A stretch of 64,000 nt of DNA from Gammaproteobacteria bacterium RIFCSPHIGHO2_12_FULL_39_24 (GTDB taxonomy: Bacteria > Pseudomonadota > Gammaproteobacteria > Coxiellales > Coxiellaceae): assembly GCA_001802455.1 (NCBI GenBank), contig MGXZ01000005.1, positions 53,403-117,402 of the forward strand, read 5' to 3'. Positions within the stretch are counted from its first letter, which is position 1. Each line of letters opens with the position of its first letter. The notes below the pieces were generated by a model that had not been told where the DNA came from, ran no database searches, and was given only the letters and a program-made list of their open reading frames with translations. The position numbers and the translations under genes were made by a program. This document shows positions 7,664 to 17,855 of the stretch, in pieces.

Positions 7664-8971
7664 TTAGGGATTCTCCAAACTCAACATTCCTGTATTATAA
7701 TCATACGCAAATATTTCTGCATAACGACCCCAATCGATCACCACGGTCAACACGGTTTCAGCTGCTTCTTTGCTGAGTGTTTTTTCTAACGCTTTGATGA
7801 ACACGGTTTCAAGTGCTTCATGATCCATTTCTAAATCTAGAATTTCGCGAATGTGTTTTACGATTGGCACATATTGCATTAAATGCTCTGCAAATATTTT
7901 TTTGCGTGCCAAAATATCAGCTTCCGCAAAAATTTTTCCACTTTGTGTTAATTCAATTTCACCTTCAGAAACCGATGCAAAACGCAAAATTTCCAATGCT
8001 TCGGTAATCGGAAATAAATCATCAATTTCAAAATGCAGTGCTTCCGCTAATTTTGGCAATTCCACTTTTTTATTCATATATTCCGGTGCCGCTAACGCTT
8101 CAATAAAACCCGTTAACACAGAAACACCCACATGCGGCAAACGATAGGAGATATCAATCGTTTTAAATTTCGCTGCTTTTTCCGGAATGTGAACACCGAT
8201 GGGTGTTGTCATTAATGTGTAAATTTCATCAACGATTTCGCGAAATTGTGGATCTTGATCGTTACGCGGATGCGGCAAATCGACTGTCAATACTTGTCGA
8301 ATGTATCCGGGATTATTGGCGAAAACAAAAATGCGATCCGCCATGTTCGCCGCTTCTTCAATATTATGTGTCACTAAAATCACCGATTTAATATTGGTTT
8401 TGCGTGATTGCCAGATATCAATTAAGTCATTACGCAAGTTATCTGCGGTTAAAACATCTAGCGCGGAAAAAGGTTCATCCATCAATAACACTTCCGGATC
8501 GACAACCAATGCACGCGCAAATCCCACACGCTGTGACATACCACCCGATAATTCTTTCGGATACGCTGATTCAAATCCATCGAGTCCCACAATATCAATT
8601 GCTTTTAATGCACGCTCACGACGTTCTGATTTTGAAACGCCTTTTGCCTCTAATCCCAGTTCCACATTTTCTAACACCGTTAACCATGGCAACAATGCAA
8701 AATGTTGAAACACCATCGTCAAACCATCAACGGGTTCATAAATCGGTTGGTCACGAAAAGAAACAGCGCCAGAAGTGGCGTGCGCTAAACCCGCTAAAAT
8801 ACGCAATAAAGTTGATTTTCCAGAACCTGATTTTCCTAAAATGGCAATAATTTCATTTTCTTTTACATCAAAATCGACATGATCCAACACCAACAATTCA
8901 CCCGTGCCTTTTTTTTTAAACGCTTTTTTAACATTACGTACCGACATGATAATGGAATTATTGCGTGACAT
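7664..8971 (-). CDS. ABC transporter ATP-binding protein with C-terminal AAA-associated domain (nitrate/sulfonate type)
   Basis: 435 aa. An N-terminal ABC domain has Walker A GKSGSGKST (46-54), signature LSGGMSQR (141-148) and Walker B VLLMDEP (161-167). Its sequence is of the nitrate/sulfonate/taurine importer class (MVFQHFALLPWLTVLENV). From about residue 290 a winged-helix-like AAA-associated C-terminal domain follows (ELPKLAEALHFEIDDLFPITEALEIL). It pairs with the double permease 27 bases upstream on the same strand. The substrate is not known and no binding-protein gene is adjacent. Confidence 0.92.
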   Translation of the reverse strand: MSRNNSIIMSVRNVKKAFKKKGTGELLVLDHVDFDVKENEIIAILGKSGSGKSTLLRILAGLAHATSGAVSFRDQPIYEPVDGLTMVFQHFALLPWLTVLENVELGLEAKGVSKSERRERALKAIDIVGLDGFESAYPKELSGGMSQRVGFARALVVDPEVLLMDEPFSALDVLTADNLRNDLIDIWQSRKTNIKSVILVTHNIEEAANMADRIFVFANNPGYIRQVLTVDLPHPRNDQDPQFREIVDEIYTLMTTPIGVHIPEKAAKFKTIDISYRLPHVGVSVLTGFIEALAAPEYMNKKVELPKLAEALHFEIDDLFPITEALEILRFASVSEGEIELTQSGKIFAEADILARKKIFAEHLMQYVPIVKHIREILDLEMDHEALETVFIKALEKTLSKEAAETVLTVVIDWGRYAEIFAYDYNTGMLSLENP

Positions 8972-8998
8972 ATTTATTAAACTCCAAATTACTCTGCT

Positions 8999-10744
8999 TC
9001 ATCTAATCTGATATCGTTTTTCTGCCAAATTATACAATGGTCTCCAAATGCAACGATTGATCAATACGACAAATAACGACATCACGGTAATGCCCAATGC
9101 TAAATCAACAAAATTACCACGTTGCGATACTTCGGTGATATACGCGCCTAACCCCACGGCATGCAATTGTATATTGCCCCAGCTCACCGCTTCAGAATAA
9201 ATACTGATATTCCACGCACCACCCGCCGCGGTAATCACGCCAGTAATATAATAAGGGAAAATACCGGGTAAAATGAGTTTTTTCCACCACAACCATCCGC
9301 GTACACGCAAGGTACTCACGGCCATTTTTAAATTTTTCGGAATCGCTGCGGTGCCCGCAATAACATTAAATAAAATGTACCACTGCGTTCCCAGAATCAT
9401 GAGTGGTGATGTCCACACGTTTGCATTTAACTCATATCGCACAATTAAAATTGCTGCAACTGGAAATAATAAATTCGCTGGAAATGCTGCGAGAAATTGC
9501 GCGATAGGTTGCACAATTTGTGATGCGCGCGGATTCAAACCGATCCATACACCAATTGGCACCCAAATAATCGAACTTAAAATAATCATCGTTAGCACAC
9601 GCATCGCGGTAATAAAACCCAAATAAATTACATGTAGCGCTTGCGATTGAGGCACACTGGAAAAAATAAAATGATATAACACCAATACGGCAAACAAAAT
9701 CGCGCTGTACAAAATAAAATTCCATGCAACTGTCAATAATTTTTTCCATCCTGAGATGATTTTCACAAAAACAATTTTTTTTCGACGGCGGAAGAATTTG
9801 ATATTAACAATCGCATCACCCGCTCTTGTTAAATACTCGCCCACCATTTGAAAAAACTCAGCACGGTGAAATAAATCCAACACCCATGAACGCGGCACAA
9901 TTTCACTTGCACTTTCTTCTGCTTTAAATTTTTCTGCCCAAGCAACCAGAGGACGAAATAATAATTGGTCATATAAAAAAATCACAACAAACATCGACAA
10001 AATCGCGTATCCAATACCCACTTTGTTCGCGTGCGCAATAGCTAACGCGGTGTAAGAACCAATACCAGGCAACGTAATACTTTGATGCGCAACCGTGATG
10101 GATTCAGACAGCATCAAATACACCCAGCTACCCGACATGGACAACATCGCATTCCACAATAATCCCGGCATCGCAAACGGCACTTCCACACGCCAAAATT
10201 TTTGCCACGCAGACAAATGAAACATCGCCGCTGCTTCTCTCAAATCTTCCGGGACACTTCGCAAACTCTGATAAAAACTCAGTGTCATATTCCACACTTG
10301 TGCGGTAAAAATCGTAAAAATACACGCACATTCTGGCCCCAACATACTGCCGCGAAATAACGCTAAAAATCCAACGACCGTAAACGATAAGTATCCCAAC
10401 ACGGGAATCGACTGCAAAATATCAATCATTGGAATTAAAATACGTTCGGCATGTTTGTTTTTTGCAGCCAATGTGCCAATCGTAAATGTAAAAACAAGCG
10501 AGCAAAATAAAGCGGCCAAAATACGCATCACACTACGCAACGCATAATACGGCAACTGATTGGGATTTAATGAAATGGGAATTTGCTGTCCGAGTTGGTA
10601 GCGTCCAATCATCTCACCCGCACCCAATACCAAAACCACAATCACACCCAAAACGAGCACCAACGCCAACATATCCCAGTAATTGGGAATGGGCCATGTC
10701 ATCGCTTCATTTTTTGTGTACGTATTTTTTTGTTGCATGTTCAT
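8999..10744 (-). CDS. ABC transporter permease, two fused BPD_transp_1 halves
   Basis: A membrane protein of about 581 aa that fuses two ABC importer permease domains. Each half has an EAA-type coupling loop: DLREAAAMFHLSAWQKFWRVEVPFA in the first, KNLKMAVSTLRVRGWLWWKKLILPG in the second. A charged linker with RRRKK joins them. The halves therefore form the whole channel with a dimer of the downstream ATPase. ATG 10744 is chosen because 10789 would overlap the divergent promoter region and no good RBS distinguishes them. Substrate unknown. Confidence 0.9.
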   Translation of the reverse strand: MNMQQKNTYTKNEAMTWPIPNYWDMLALVLVLGVIVVLVLGAGEMIGRYQLGQQIPISLNPNQLPYYALRSVMRILAALFCSLVFTFTIGTLAAKNKHAERILIPMIDILQSIPVLGYLSFTVVGFLALFRGSMLGPECACIFTIFTAQVWNMTLSFYQSLRSVPEDLREAAAMFHLSAWQKFWRVEVPFAMPGLLWNAMLSMSGSWVYLMLSESITVAHQSITLPGIGSYTALAIAHANKVGIGYAILSMFVVIFLYDQLLFRPLVAWAEKFKAEESASEIVPRSWVLDLFHRAEFFQMVGEYLTRAGDAIVNIKFFRRRKKIVFVKIISGWKKLLTVAWNFILYSAILFAVLVLYHFIFSSVPQSQALHVIYLGFITAMRVLTMIILSSIIWVPIGVWIGLNPRASQIVQPIAQFLAAFPANLLFPVAAILIVRYELNANVWTSPLMILGTQWYILFNVIAGTAAIPKNLKMAVSTLRVRGWLWWKKLILPGIFPYYITGVITAAGGAWNISIYSEAVSWGNIQLHAVGLGAYITEVSQRGNFVDLALGITVMSLFVVLINRCIWRPLYNLAEKRYQIR

Positions 10745-10806
10745 TTCAGCCGGCTGATTTATAGCGTATTCTACACTGATCAAACGCAATTTGAACGGAG
10801 TTTTCT

Positions 10807-12933
10807 ATGCAGGATCATCGCAAGGCGTGGGTGACATGTTACTTACTCTCATGCATTGCACTGGTGGTACATGGACTTTTTTTAATAGATCGTTATGTGG
10901 GTGGTATCGGCTTATTTGAAAAAGATAATGTCTTCAATCACCAATTATTGCATATGCATTTTTCTGCTCAGTGGCCTCTGATTCAATTTTTTTTAGTCAT
11001 CATTGGAACTTATTTTTTCTTCGCCTGGATGATTTACTATTTCGTGTTATTGCTAAGACGTTGGGGTGTTGAAAAAACAGGATCCATTATTTTATCAATC
11101 CGCTGTTGGATGATAACTTATCTGGCCGTACTAATTTTAAATAGTTATTTATTTCCCAATTCACAATTTGCATTTTCATTTTTTTCAGTATTCAGCGAAT
11201 GGCCCAACCTAACCCGCGCTGCATTTTATTTATCGCTGCTGATAATGACATCGGTATGGCTTGGATTTCTCATCACAGCAACCCATAAACTCATGCGACA
11301 CCGTATTCTATTTTTTATTGTATTATTTATTATCGCCGCATTTTTTGGTTATCGATTATTGATATTTCATTATGATGATAACAGTAACCCAGCGCGCAGC
11401 GATTACGAAAATAAAAAACCCAATATTATTATTATTTATTATTGTTCATTCAAAGCAAATTTTTTATCAAGCTATCCTAATTTCAAAGCATTTGCGGATC
11501 ATTCCATTTGGTTTAAAAATGCAACCAGTCCTGTTGCGCGATCAGGTCCTGGTTTATTTGCCATGTTATCTGGTCTCTATCCCGCAACCAGTCACTTCTT
11601 CGATAATTTAAATTGGAAAGATAGACGCATACCGTATCAAAACTCTATCGCCTATCATTTACAACAAGATGGCTATCAAACTATTTTTATTGCCAATAGC
11701 AGCACCTTTCGCCGCATAGATAAAAAATTAACTTGGGGATTTCAAGATATTATTACACCACCTACTCATGTTTACACATTGATGCTAAGCAAAATTGATG
11801 ATGTACCATTAACGAATTTGCTATTTGAATTGTCACTCGAAAAAATATTATTCCCATCTAGTTACAACAATGCAGATGATGTCGCGCATTATTTACCGAA
11901 TAATTTTTTGGATGAAATTGATCACGTCCTTACGCATCGATTAGAGAGAAAACCATTATTTTTAATGATCAACGATGAAATAATGCATTTCCCCTATTTA
12001 ATGGCGAGAATGCCGCAATTACCAGAAGCAAATAAATATAACGCGATAATGGGTGTAGCGGATCAGCAATTTAAACAATACCTACAACTGCTCAACGAAC
12101 ATCACTTATTAAAAAATGCCATTGTAATTTTAGCTGCTGATCATGGTGAAACGGAAAAAACGGATCCACACGTTGCACCCACCGTTGCTAAAATTCGAAA
12201 ACAGTCTGCTGCTCACCACGCATTACTCAGAAGCAAACTCATTGGTGGCGAAATTGTAATAGGACATGGCGGCAATGCGATGGACAAAGAACAATTTCAC
12301 GTTCCTGTGATTTTTCATTTTTATGGCAATAATCAAAATATTCCTTCACCGCAAAAAATAAATACATTAATTTCAACTGTCGACATTAAGCCAACGCTGC
12401 TGCAATTATTGCACTTATCCAATGGAGATACGGACGGCGAATCGTTAATTCCGTTGATGAGCGGCAAGAAAACAGAACACAAAGTGGTGTATGCAACCAC
12501 CAGTCTGGGTATTGCGTTACCCGGTAATCCTGCCGAACTAAAAACATTAGCGCGCATACTAAAAACATTTACGGATGTCGGCGCTGATGGAACACCAGGA
12601 TATCAACTCAATTTTATTTCACAAGTAAAGCGCAGAATATCGGTTGGCGCCTATTGGAAAAACTTTCGCATGATTTATTGGCCTGCTGCAGAAGATCAAA
12701 TGACACATCAATTCACACCAGCATTATTTTGCATCATGAATGGTGACAACTTTACATTATATTTAATGACAGAAACAGAGATGCAGCCATTTTTAAAAAA
12801 TCCTGATCCAGCGAAATTAAAAGCGTTAGGAATGACAGCAGCGGATGTAAACTATTTATATACACATGTCATGAACTACAGAAAAAAAATACTCGCGTCG
12901 GCAAACGAACCTGCGCCGGAGAGAGTGTTATAA
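10807..12933 (+). CDS. Membrane-anchored sulfatase-fold protein (DUF3413/YejM-like)
   Basis: 708 aa. About five membrane helices occupy residues 10-190, followed by a periplasmic sulfatase/alkaline-phosphatase-fold domain (about 205-560). The second metal-site motifs are present: AADHGE (443-448) and [18 protein letters not shown] (486-503). The first metal-site Asp, expected after the IIIIYY strand, is missing (the sequence is CSFKAN), and the nucleophile region reads [19 protein letters not shown]. It resembles YejM/PbgA, whose domain acts in lipid A regulation rather than hydrolysis. It may thus be a non-catalytic or altered hydrolase; a phosphoethanolamine transferase is less likely. It is convergent with engB, overlapping by 6 bases. 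Confidence 0.8.
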   Translation: MQDHRKAWVTCYLLSCIALVVHGLFLIDRYVGGIGLFEKDNVFNHQLLHMHFSAQWPLIQFFLVIIGTYFFFAWMIYYFVLLLRRWGVEKTGSIILSIRCWMITYLAVLILNSYLFPNSQFAFSFFSVFSEWPNLTRAAFYLSLLIMTSVWLGFLITATHKLMRHRILFFIVLFIIAAFFGYRLLIFHYDDNSNPARSDYENKKPNIIIIYYCSFKANFLSSYPNFKAFADHSIWFKNATSPVARSGPGLFAMLSGLYPATSHFFDNLNWKDRRIPYQNSIAYHLQQDGYQTIFIANSSTFRRIDKKLTWGFQDIITPPTHVYTLMLSKIDDVPLTNLLFELSLEKILFPSSYNNADDVAHYLPNNFLDEIDHVLTHRLERKPLFLMINDEIMHFPYLMARMPQLPEANKYNAIMGVADQQFKQYLQLLNEHHLLKNAIVILAADHGETEKTDPHVAPTVAKIRKQSAAHHALLRSKLIGGEIVIGHGGNAMDKEQFHVPVIFHFYGNNQNIPSPQKINTLISTVDIKPTLLQLLHLSNGDTDGESLIPLMSGKKTEHKVVYATTSLGIALPGNPAELKTLARILKTFTDVGADGTPGYQLNFISQVKRRISVGAYWKNFRMIYWPAAEDQMTHQFTPALFCIMNGDNFTLYLMTETEMQPFLKNPDPAKLKALGMTAADVNYLYTHVMNYRKKILASANEPAPERVL

Positions 12934-13515
12934 CCATCCATCTAATTTTTTTCGCGCTTCATCAACTCCTATTTTTTTGAGCGAAGAAAATAATTGTACG
13001 GAAATATCACCCCTATCAGACAATGCTTTTTTTACTGCAAAATAAGTACTTTTTTGCGCACTCGATGTTAATTTGTCTGCTTTTGTTAACAAAACATGTG
13101 CGGACACATTAAATTCAATACACCACTGAAGTAATTGTTGATCCATTTCTGTTAGTGGATGGCGCGCATCCATCACCACCACCAAACCCACCAGTGATTG
13201 CCGAGACTCCAAATAATCCGCTGTCATTTTCTCCCACTTTTTTTTCACCGCGAGCGTCACTTTTGCGAAACCATATCCCGGCAAATCCACCAAGCGTCGC
13301 AACTCATCAATCGAAAAAGTGTTGATCATTTGTGTACGTCCTGGTGTACTGCTCGTGCGCGCTAATCCTGTGGTATTCGTGATCGTATTAATTGCGCTGG
13401 ATTTTCCAGCGTTTGAACGACCAATAAAAGCCACTTCTGCACCACAATCTGGTGGTAGTTGCGCTACAGTCGTTGCACTCGTTGTGTAATGCGCTTGTTG
13501 GTAATGGATGGTCAT
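12928..13515 (-). CDS. engB: Ribosome biogenesis GTP-binding protein YsxC/EngB
   Basis: A 195-aa TrmE-Era-EngA-like GTPase needed for large-subunit assembly. G1 GRSNAGKSS (32-40), G2 region [10 protein letters not shown]3 DLPGYG (77-82) and G4 TKAD (144-147) are all present. Length is normal. The ATG at 13515 is followed upstream by a heptamer repeat array. The 3' end overlaps the sulfatase gene by 6 bases. Confidence 0.96.
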   Translation of the reverse strand: MTIHYQQAHYTTSATTVAQLPPDCGAEVAFIGRSNAGKSSAINTITNTTGLARTSSTPGRTQMINTFSIDELRRLVDLPGYGFAKVTLAVKKKWEKMTADYLESRQSLVGLVVVMDARHPLTEMDQQLLQWCIEFNVSAHVLLTKADKLTSSAQKSTYFAVKKALSDRGDISVQLFSSLKKIGVDEARKKLDGWL

Positions 13516-13520
13516 ATTTA

Positions 13521-13555
13521 AGTTATCAGTTATCAGTTATCAGTTATCAGTTATC
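13521..13555. repeat. Tandem heptamer array (AGTTATC), five perfect units
   Basis: Five exact copies of AGTTATC, followed by a partial AGT. They lie five bases upstream of the engB start, between engB and gspC. It is the cleanest copy of the heptamer found elsewhere in the window. Confidence 0.95.
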
Positions 13556-13661
13556 AGTGTGAGTTTACCTGATGAGCTTCAAAATGCGAATAATTGATCC
13601 TCGAATTACCTTCCTATTTTCTGTACAATTAAAGGAAAAATAGAGTAATGGGTTTTTTGCC

Positions 13662-14129
13662 ATGAGTAGACTCGAAATACAATTAGATCAGCTCCGCCGC
13701 GACTATCGCGTTCCCGCTATTCTAACTGTATTTTTCACTATTTTGCTCTTGTTTGTGATTGGAAATTCAGTGGCGGAGTTAATGTCACATCACGCCAAAA
13801 TCACTGCCGTAAAAATGCAGCCGATCACACTGCTTCCTCAACTGGCTGATTTACATTTATTGGGTGCTTACCGTTCAACGGCAGACAATTTACCAACAAC
13901 ACAATTACAGCTGACGTTAGAAGGCACTATTGTTTTGCTGGATCACCCAAAACAATCTCGCGCATTAATTGCTGCACCCAATGAACCAGCTCAGGTTTAT
14001 CAAATAGGTGATGCACTGCCTGGTAATGCAACGGTGACTGACATTGCGAAACATTATGTCGTCATCAACGATAATGGATCCCTTGAAAAATTACCCCTTC
14101 CCATCCAACTGATTAATAACGTCGAATGA
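13662..14129 (+). CDS. gspC: Type II secretion system protein GspC, short form
   Basis: An inner-membrane T2SS component that links the secretin GspD to the platform. It has 155 aa: a short cytoplasmic N-terminus, one helix (about 18-38) and the periplasmic HR domain with LHLLGAYR, LPTTQLQLTLEGTIVL, SRALIAAP and YQIGDALPGNATVTDI. It ends after the HR domain and lacks the PDZ or coiled-coil C-terminus of longer homologues. It stands apart from gspD-M, on the opposite strand about 1.5 kb from gspM, with a Sel1 lipoprotein and a carbonic anhydrase downstream. Confidence 0.88.
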   Translation: MSRLEIQLDQLRRDYRVPAILTVFFTILLLFVIGNSVAELMSHHAKITAVKMQPITLLPQLADLHLLGAYRSTADNLPTTQLQLTLEGTIVLLDHPKQSRALIAAPNEPAQVYQIGDALPGNATVTDIAKHYVVINDNGSLEKLPLPIQLINNVE

Positions 14130-14141
14130 GGTTTAAAAACA

Positions 14142-14564
14142 ATGACACGTATTTGTCGCCACATTATTTTTATTTTTGTCGCCATTTTTTCCGTGTTTTT
14201 ATTGATATCCTGCGATGGCCCTGGCGATAGAGCCTATTATCGCGGTAATGCAGAATATCTCAATGGTCATTACAATGCGGCGTTTGCACATTACTTATAT
14301 GCTGCTCATGAAGGTGTTGTGCCTGCCCAATATGCTGTTGGTTATCAATATTATTATGGTCAAGGAACGAAACGCGACGAATCAGAAGGCATCACCTGGT
14401 TTATGCGCGCGGCGCCCCATTCACTGCGCGCACGATATGCGCTACATTTAATTAAAGAAAATAAACCTGCGCAACCCTGGGTGTTACAACTCAATAAAAA
14501 TGGGTATCACAAAACAAAAATACATTCTTCCAAAGCGTGTGTTATCAGCGTGAAATGCAAATGA
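14142..14564 (+). CDS. Sel1-repeat lipoprotein
   Basis: 140 aa. A hydrophobic leader ends in the lipobox LISC (about 21-24), so the protein is predicted to be a lipoprotein. One to two Sel1-like helical repeats follow (YNAAFAHYLYAAHEGVVPAQ, then YYYGQGTKRDESEGITWFMRAA). Sel1 proteins are usually adaptors. It starts 12 bases after gspC and its TGA overlaps the ATG of the carbonic anhydrase, so the three genes are probably co-transcribed. A link to secretion is possible but unproven. Confidence 0.82.
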   Translation: MTRICRHIIFIFVAIFSVFLLISCDGPGDRAYYRGNAEYLNGHYNAAFAHYLYAAHEGVVPAQYAVGYQYYYGQGTKRDESEGITWFMRAAPHSLRARYALHLIKENKPAQPWVLQLNKNGYHKTKIHSSKACVISVKCK

Positions 14565-15175
14565 AAAGTTCTCTTGGAAAAATACTATCCGGTTATAGTG
14601 ATTTTCGAAAACAGTACGCCGTTGGTGATCAATCTATCATGCGACATTTATCCGTTTCGGGACAAAAACCTGAAATCATGGTGATCGCCTGTTGTGATTC
14701 ACGCGTTGATCCTTCTTTAATTTTGCAATGCGATCCGGGTGATTTATTTGTAGTACGCAATGTTGCCAATATTGTACCACCGTATGAATGTGATGAAAAA
14801 CACCATGGCACCAGTGCTGCTTTAGAATTCGGTGTTCGTTATTTACAAGTAAAACATTTAATTATTTTTGGTCACAGTCAATGTGGCGGAATCGACATGT
14901 TATTACAAAATAAGCCCGCAAAAAATGATTTTATTTCTAACTGGGTTTCCCTGATTGATTTACATGATCATTCGTCTGATCAAGACACGGTGGCCAAAAA
15001 AGCATTGTCATTATCTTATGAGAATTGTTTCACATTTCCCTGGATACGAGATCGTGCTGAAAAAAATACAGTGCAAATTCACCGTTGGTTTTTTGATATT
15101 CAATCCGGTAAAATTTTCATTTTTAATCATGAAAAAAATAATTACCAAGAATTAACGGATGCGATTTTAAGATAA
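14561..15175 (+). CDS. Beta-class carbonic anhydrase
   Basis: Interconverts CO2 and bicarbonate. 204 aa from ATG 14561, which forms ATGA with the preceding stop; this coupling decides the start over the upstream GTG at 14537. Zinc ligands are Cys44 (in ACCDSR), His105 and Cys108 (in GHSQCGG), with the Asp46-Arg48 dyad present. RNVAN and GTSAALEFGV are typical. It is convergent with gspM with no gap. Confidence 0.95.
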   Translation: MKSSLGKILSGYSDFRKQYAVGDQSIMRHLSVSGQKPEIMVIACCDSRVDPSLILQCDPGDLFVVRNVANIVPPYECDEKHHGTSAALEFGVRYLQVKHLIIFGHSQCGGIDMLLQNKPAKNDFISNWVSLIDLHDHSSDQDTVAKKALSLSYENCFTFPWIRDRAEKNTVQIHRWFFDIQSGKIFIFNHEKNNYQELTDAILR

Positions 15176-15661
15176 CTATCTCGACAACGTTATTTGCACA
15201 TCCGCCAACCCTACTGTCATCAATCGTGTTGCAGAAAGTTGTTTGACGGTAACGCCATGCGTTGACGACATCATTTGCAACCACTGCATTAATTTATCGA
15301 ATGGAACTGCTTTAAACGTTAATGCAAATTGATTTTGTTGCGGCTCATTCACTTGTTTTAAATAACTCGACAATGATTGTGATGATAATGACTGCTCAAG
15401 CACAGACAATAAATCAGCATTACTCGTCACACTCACAGTTACGCCTGATGCTTTGAGCTGTTGAATTTTTTGTGATGATTTTTTCAGATACAAGAGCAAT
15501 GAGCGTTGTGTGTAAAGTTGTTTTTTACTATCATCCACCGCGGAAGATAATGGACTCCATATTACTGCATAAAAAATTAAAGCGGCAACCAAAACACCGC
15601 CAACCAATGCAATGCGTCGCTCACGATCCGCTAAATTTTCCAATCTATTTTTAATATTCAT
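15176..15661 (-). CDS. gspM: Type II secretion system protein GspM
   Basis: 161 aa. A cytoplasmic stub (NRLENLADRERRIALVGG) is followed by one membrane helix (about 18-38) and a small ferredoxin-like periplasmic domain. RERR plus the helix is the GspM hallmark. The start overlaps the gspL stop (ATGA). It is the last gene of the gspD-M operon. GspM partners GspL in the inner-membrane platform. Confidence 0.92.
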   Translation of the reverse strand: MNIKNRLENLADRERRIALVGGVLVAALIFYAVIWSPLSSAVDDSKKQLYTQRSLLLYLKKSSQKIQQLKASGVTVSVTSNADLLSVLEQSLSSQSLSSYLKQVNEPQQNQFALTFKAVPFDKLMQWLQMMSSTHGVTVKQLSATRLMTVGLADVQITLSR

Positions 15662-16878
15662 GCCTTCACCGTAATTTCAGCTTGGATATTATTAACCCCT
15701 GTTTTCAAAATTTTTTGTGTCACTGTTAATGTTTTTGTTTGCAATGCTTGCACATACTGCGTCACGCTATCCATGCTTGTTGCTTGAATGGTTAATTGCA
15801 ATTGTTGGTTATCAAATTGAATTTGTTCTACCATAATGGTTGTTGTTGAGGTCTGTAAAGATTCACCCGCATCACCCAGTAATTGAAAAAATAAATTGCC
15901 TTGCGACGTGCTTTCCATGCTTTTCAATAATTTTTCAACTCGAAAACGGGGCTCTAAAATATCCGTAGCGCCAGGAAACAATTGACGATAAATCACGGCA
16001 ACTTGTGACTGCAATGCTGTTGTCTCGTGACGAAAATAAAACCACTCCACAGCATTACTCAACAATAAAAATAAAATCAGTGCTGCAATGGATGTGCCAC
16101 ACCACAACCAATTGGTTCGCAATTGCGTTGATTCTACTTTTGGTCTGTATTTTCCCTGCAATAAATTCAACGCGGGTTTTAACAATAATCCTTCAATATC
16201 CAAAAATGATTGTGATGAAATGGATTTTATTTCTAATGGAATCATTAATTTTTTAAATTGTTCAACATCCATCACCACGGTATCTTGATAATAAACAATG
16301 GCACTAGGTTTATTGGGTTGATTTTTTTTCAACATTATTTCTAAAAATAAAAATAAATTATCGACATCAATTGAAAATCCTTGTTGAAATGCGGTTCGCA
16401 CCAATGCAATATTATTTTGAATAACTATAGTCCACGTATTCGGTTTCCACACAATGGCTAAAAAATCAGGGATGGCGGCACGTGGAAATAATTCAACATC
16501 ATGCAGTAATTGCATGGTTGATTCAAATTTATTTTTTTCAATTAATGCAACCGTGAGCGAACCATCTGCAGCGCGATCACCAATGGCAACTTGCATTGCT
16601 TCCGGATCACTGGCAATTTGTTCTTCCAATGCAAAAGGCACTGCATTCAATTGTTCTGATGTACGCATTTTAGGTAATTTGACAGTGGTTAATAAAACAC
16701 TTTCACCCGGAAATAAAACCACACACGCTTCGCTTGGATTGATTTTGGGACATGCAGACCAATCTGAAATCACGTGATGCGAAATAATTTTTTTCGCGGA
16801 GTTGATTTCATACCAATCACCCACTGCGTTTTTTACATTGTTTTTAAGCTGCAAAACAAACATAAACAATCCAATCAT
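15658..16878 (-). CDS. gspL: Type II secretion system protein GspL
   Basis: 406 aa. The cytoplasmic actin-like domain (about 1-240) binds the ATPase GspE; it contains LFPGESVLLTTVKLPKMR and VPFALEEQIA. A membrane helix at about 255-275 precedes a periplasmic domain that pairs with GspM. ATG 16878 overlaps the gspK stop. It fits the usual K-L-M order. Confidence 0.93.
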   Translation of the reverse strand: MIGLFMFVLQLKNNVKNAVGDWYEINSAKKIISHHVISDWSACPKINPSEACVVLFPGESVLLTTVKLPKMRTSEQLNAVPFALEEQIASDPEAMQVAIGDRAADGSLTVALIEKNKFESTMQLLHDVELFPRAAIPDFLAIVWKPNTWTIVIQNNIALVRTAFQQGFSIDVDNLFLFLEIMLKKNQPNKPSAIVYYQDTVVMDVEQFKKLMIPLEIKSISSQSFLDIEGLLLKPALNLLQGKYRPKVESTQLRTNWLWCGTSIAALILFLLLSNAVEWFYFRHETTALQSQVAVIYRQLFPGATDILEPRFRVEKLLKSMESTSQGNLFFQLLGDAGESLQTSTTTIMVEQIQFDNQQLQLTIQATSMDSVTQYVQALQTKTLTVTQKILKTGVNNIQAEITVKA

Positions 16879-17855
16879 TCAAACGATTGCCACACAGTAA
16901 CCATATCCAGTGTATTATTTTTTTCGATCTGTGTAACTAGCAAGCTACTGAGCGTCAGGACTTGTTTTCCCATTGTCGCTTGCGCATCAACCGAAAAATA
17001 TTGGCTGGTGGTGCTTGCTGCGGTTAAATCAGTTATCCCGGCTGCTGAGCCACACACACTGATAAAATCTTTCAGCTGTGAAAAATTGCCGTGTTGTTTT
17101 CGACAAGATTCCAATGCTCTTGCTTGCTCTATTGTGAGTTTTGTGTTCATCGTCATTAAAACAGGTGCTTCTGCGCTGTTAATGTTAATCGGCGTCACGG
17201 GTATTGCTACTTGCGTTGGCGCTGCATATTGTTTTGGGGGTGTTGATGGCGGTTTTTTAACATGCAATGCCGTCACATAAGGTTTTAACACAGCATATAT
17301 TTTTGGCGTAATATTTTTAATCAATCGTAACTCACTCACATCACTCAACTCAGCTTGCGAAGAACGATAAGCGGGATGCAGTGATAAATAATATTGATCA
17401 TCCGCACCGGTTGTTATCCACGCAGTAATGGATTTTGCAATTGCCAATGCTTGTTCAACTGAAATAGCGGGCATTACCGTGCGCAATAGCACCACAAATC
17501 GATTTTGATTTTCAGAATAAGCTAAATCATTAATATTAAATTTACCTTGCTCATCACTAATCGTTGCGGTTAATTTGGTATTATTTAATTTTATGGGTGG
17601 CAAATTAATTTCAAGTGGTGAAAATTGTGCGGTCAAATTTTTTTGACCGATCCACTGTTCCGCATATTTTTTTACTGCATTTTTTCCGATTAATTGCATC
17701 AATTGTAAATTCAAATAACCTTGATCTGCATTCACCACTAATTCACTTTCATGAATTAATAATCGTTCTTGCACTGCCAATGCGGTTGCCAGCATGGCTG
17801 CAATTGCGGTAATAAACAATGCACTCACCAATGCGCCACCCCTACGATATCGCAT
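16875..17855 (-). CDS. gspK: Type II secretion minor pseudopilin GspK
   Basis: 326 aa from ATG 17855 (MRYRRGG, then ALVSALFITAIAAML), a class III prepilin leader cut after Gly. GspK lacks the +5 Glu, as is normal for the tip pseudopilin. The alpha domain contains ISDEQGKFNINDL, and a helix-hairpin-helix-like part (ININSAEAPVLMTM) follows. The start lies 14 bases inside gspJ. Together with GspI and GspJ it forms the pseudopilus tip. Confidence 0.92.
   Translation of the reverse strand: MRYRRGGALVSALFITAIAAMLATALAVQERLLIHESELVVNADQGYLNLQLMQLIGKNAVKKYAEQWIGQKNLTAQFSPLEINLPPIKLNNTKLTATISDEQGKFNINDLAYSENQNRFVVLLRTVMPAISVEQALAIAKSITAWITTGADDQYYLSLHPAYRSSQAELSDVSELRLIKNITPKIYAVLKPYVTALHVKKPPSTPPKQYAAPTQVAIPVTPININSAEAPVLMTMNTKLTIEQARALESCRKQHGNFSQLKDFISVCGSAAGITDLTAASTTSQYFSVDAQATMGKQVLTLSSLLVTQIEKNNTLDMVTVWQSFE

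Noticed and set aside
13521..13555. Five direct repeats that could suggest a CRISPR-like array
   Set aside because: The units are 7 bp and contiguous with no spacers, and no cas gene is present.
14537..14560. GTG start of the carbonic anhydrase
   Set aside because: ATG 14561 forms an ATGA overlap with the preceding stop and gives the usual N-terminus; the extra codons lie inside the Sel1 gene.
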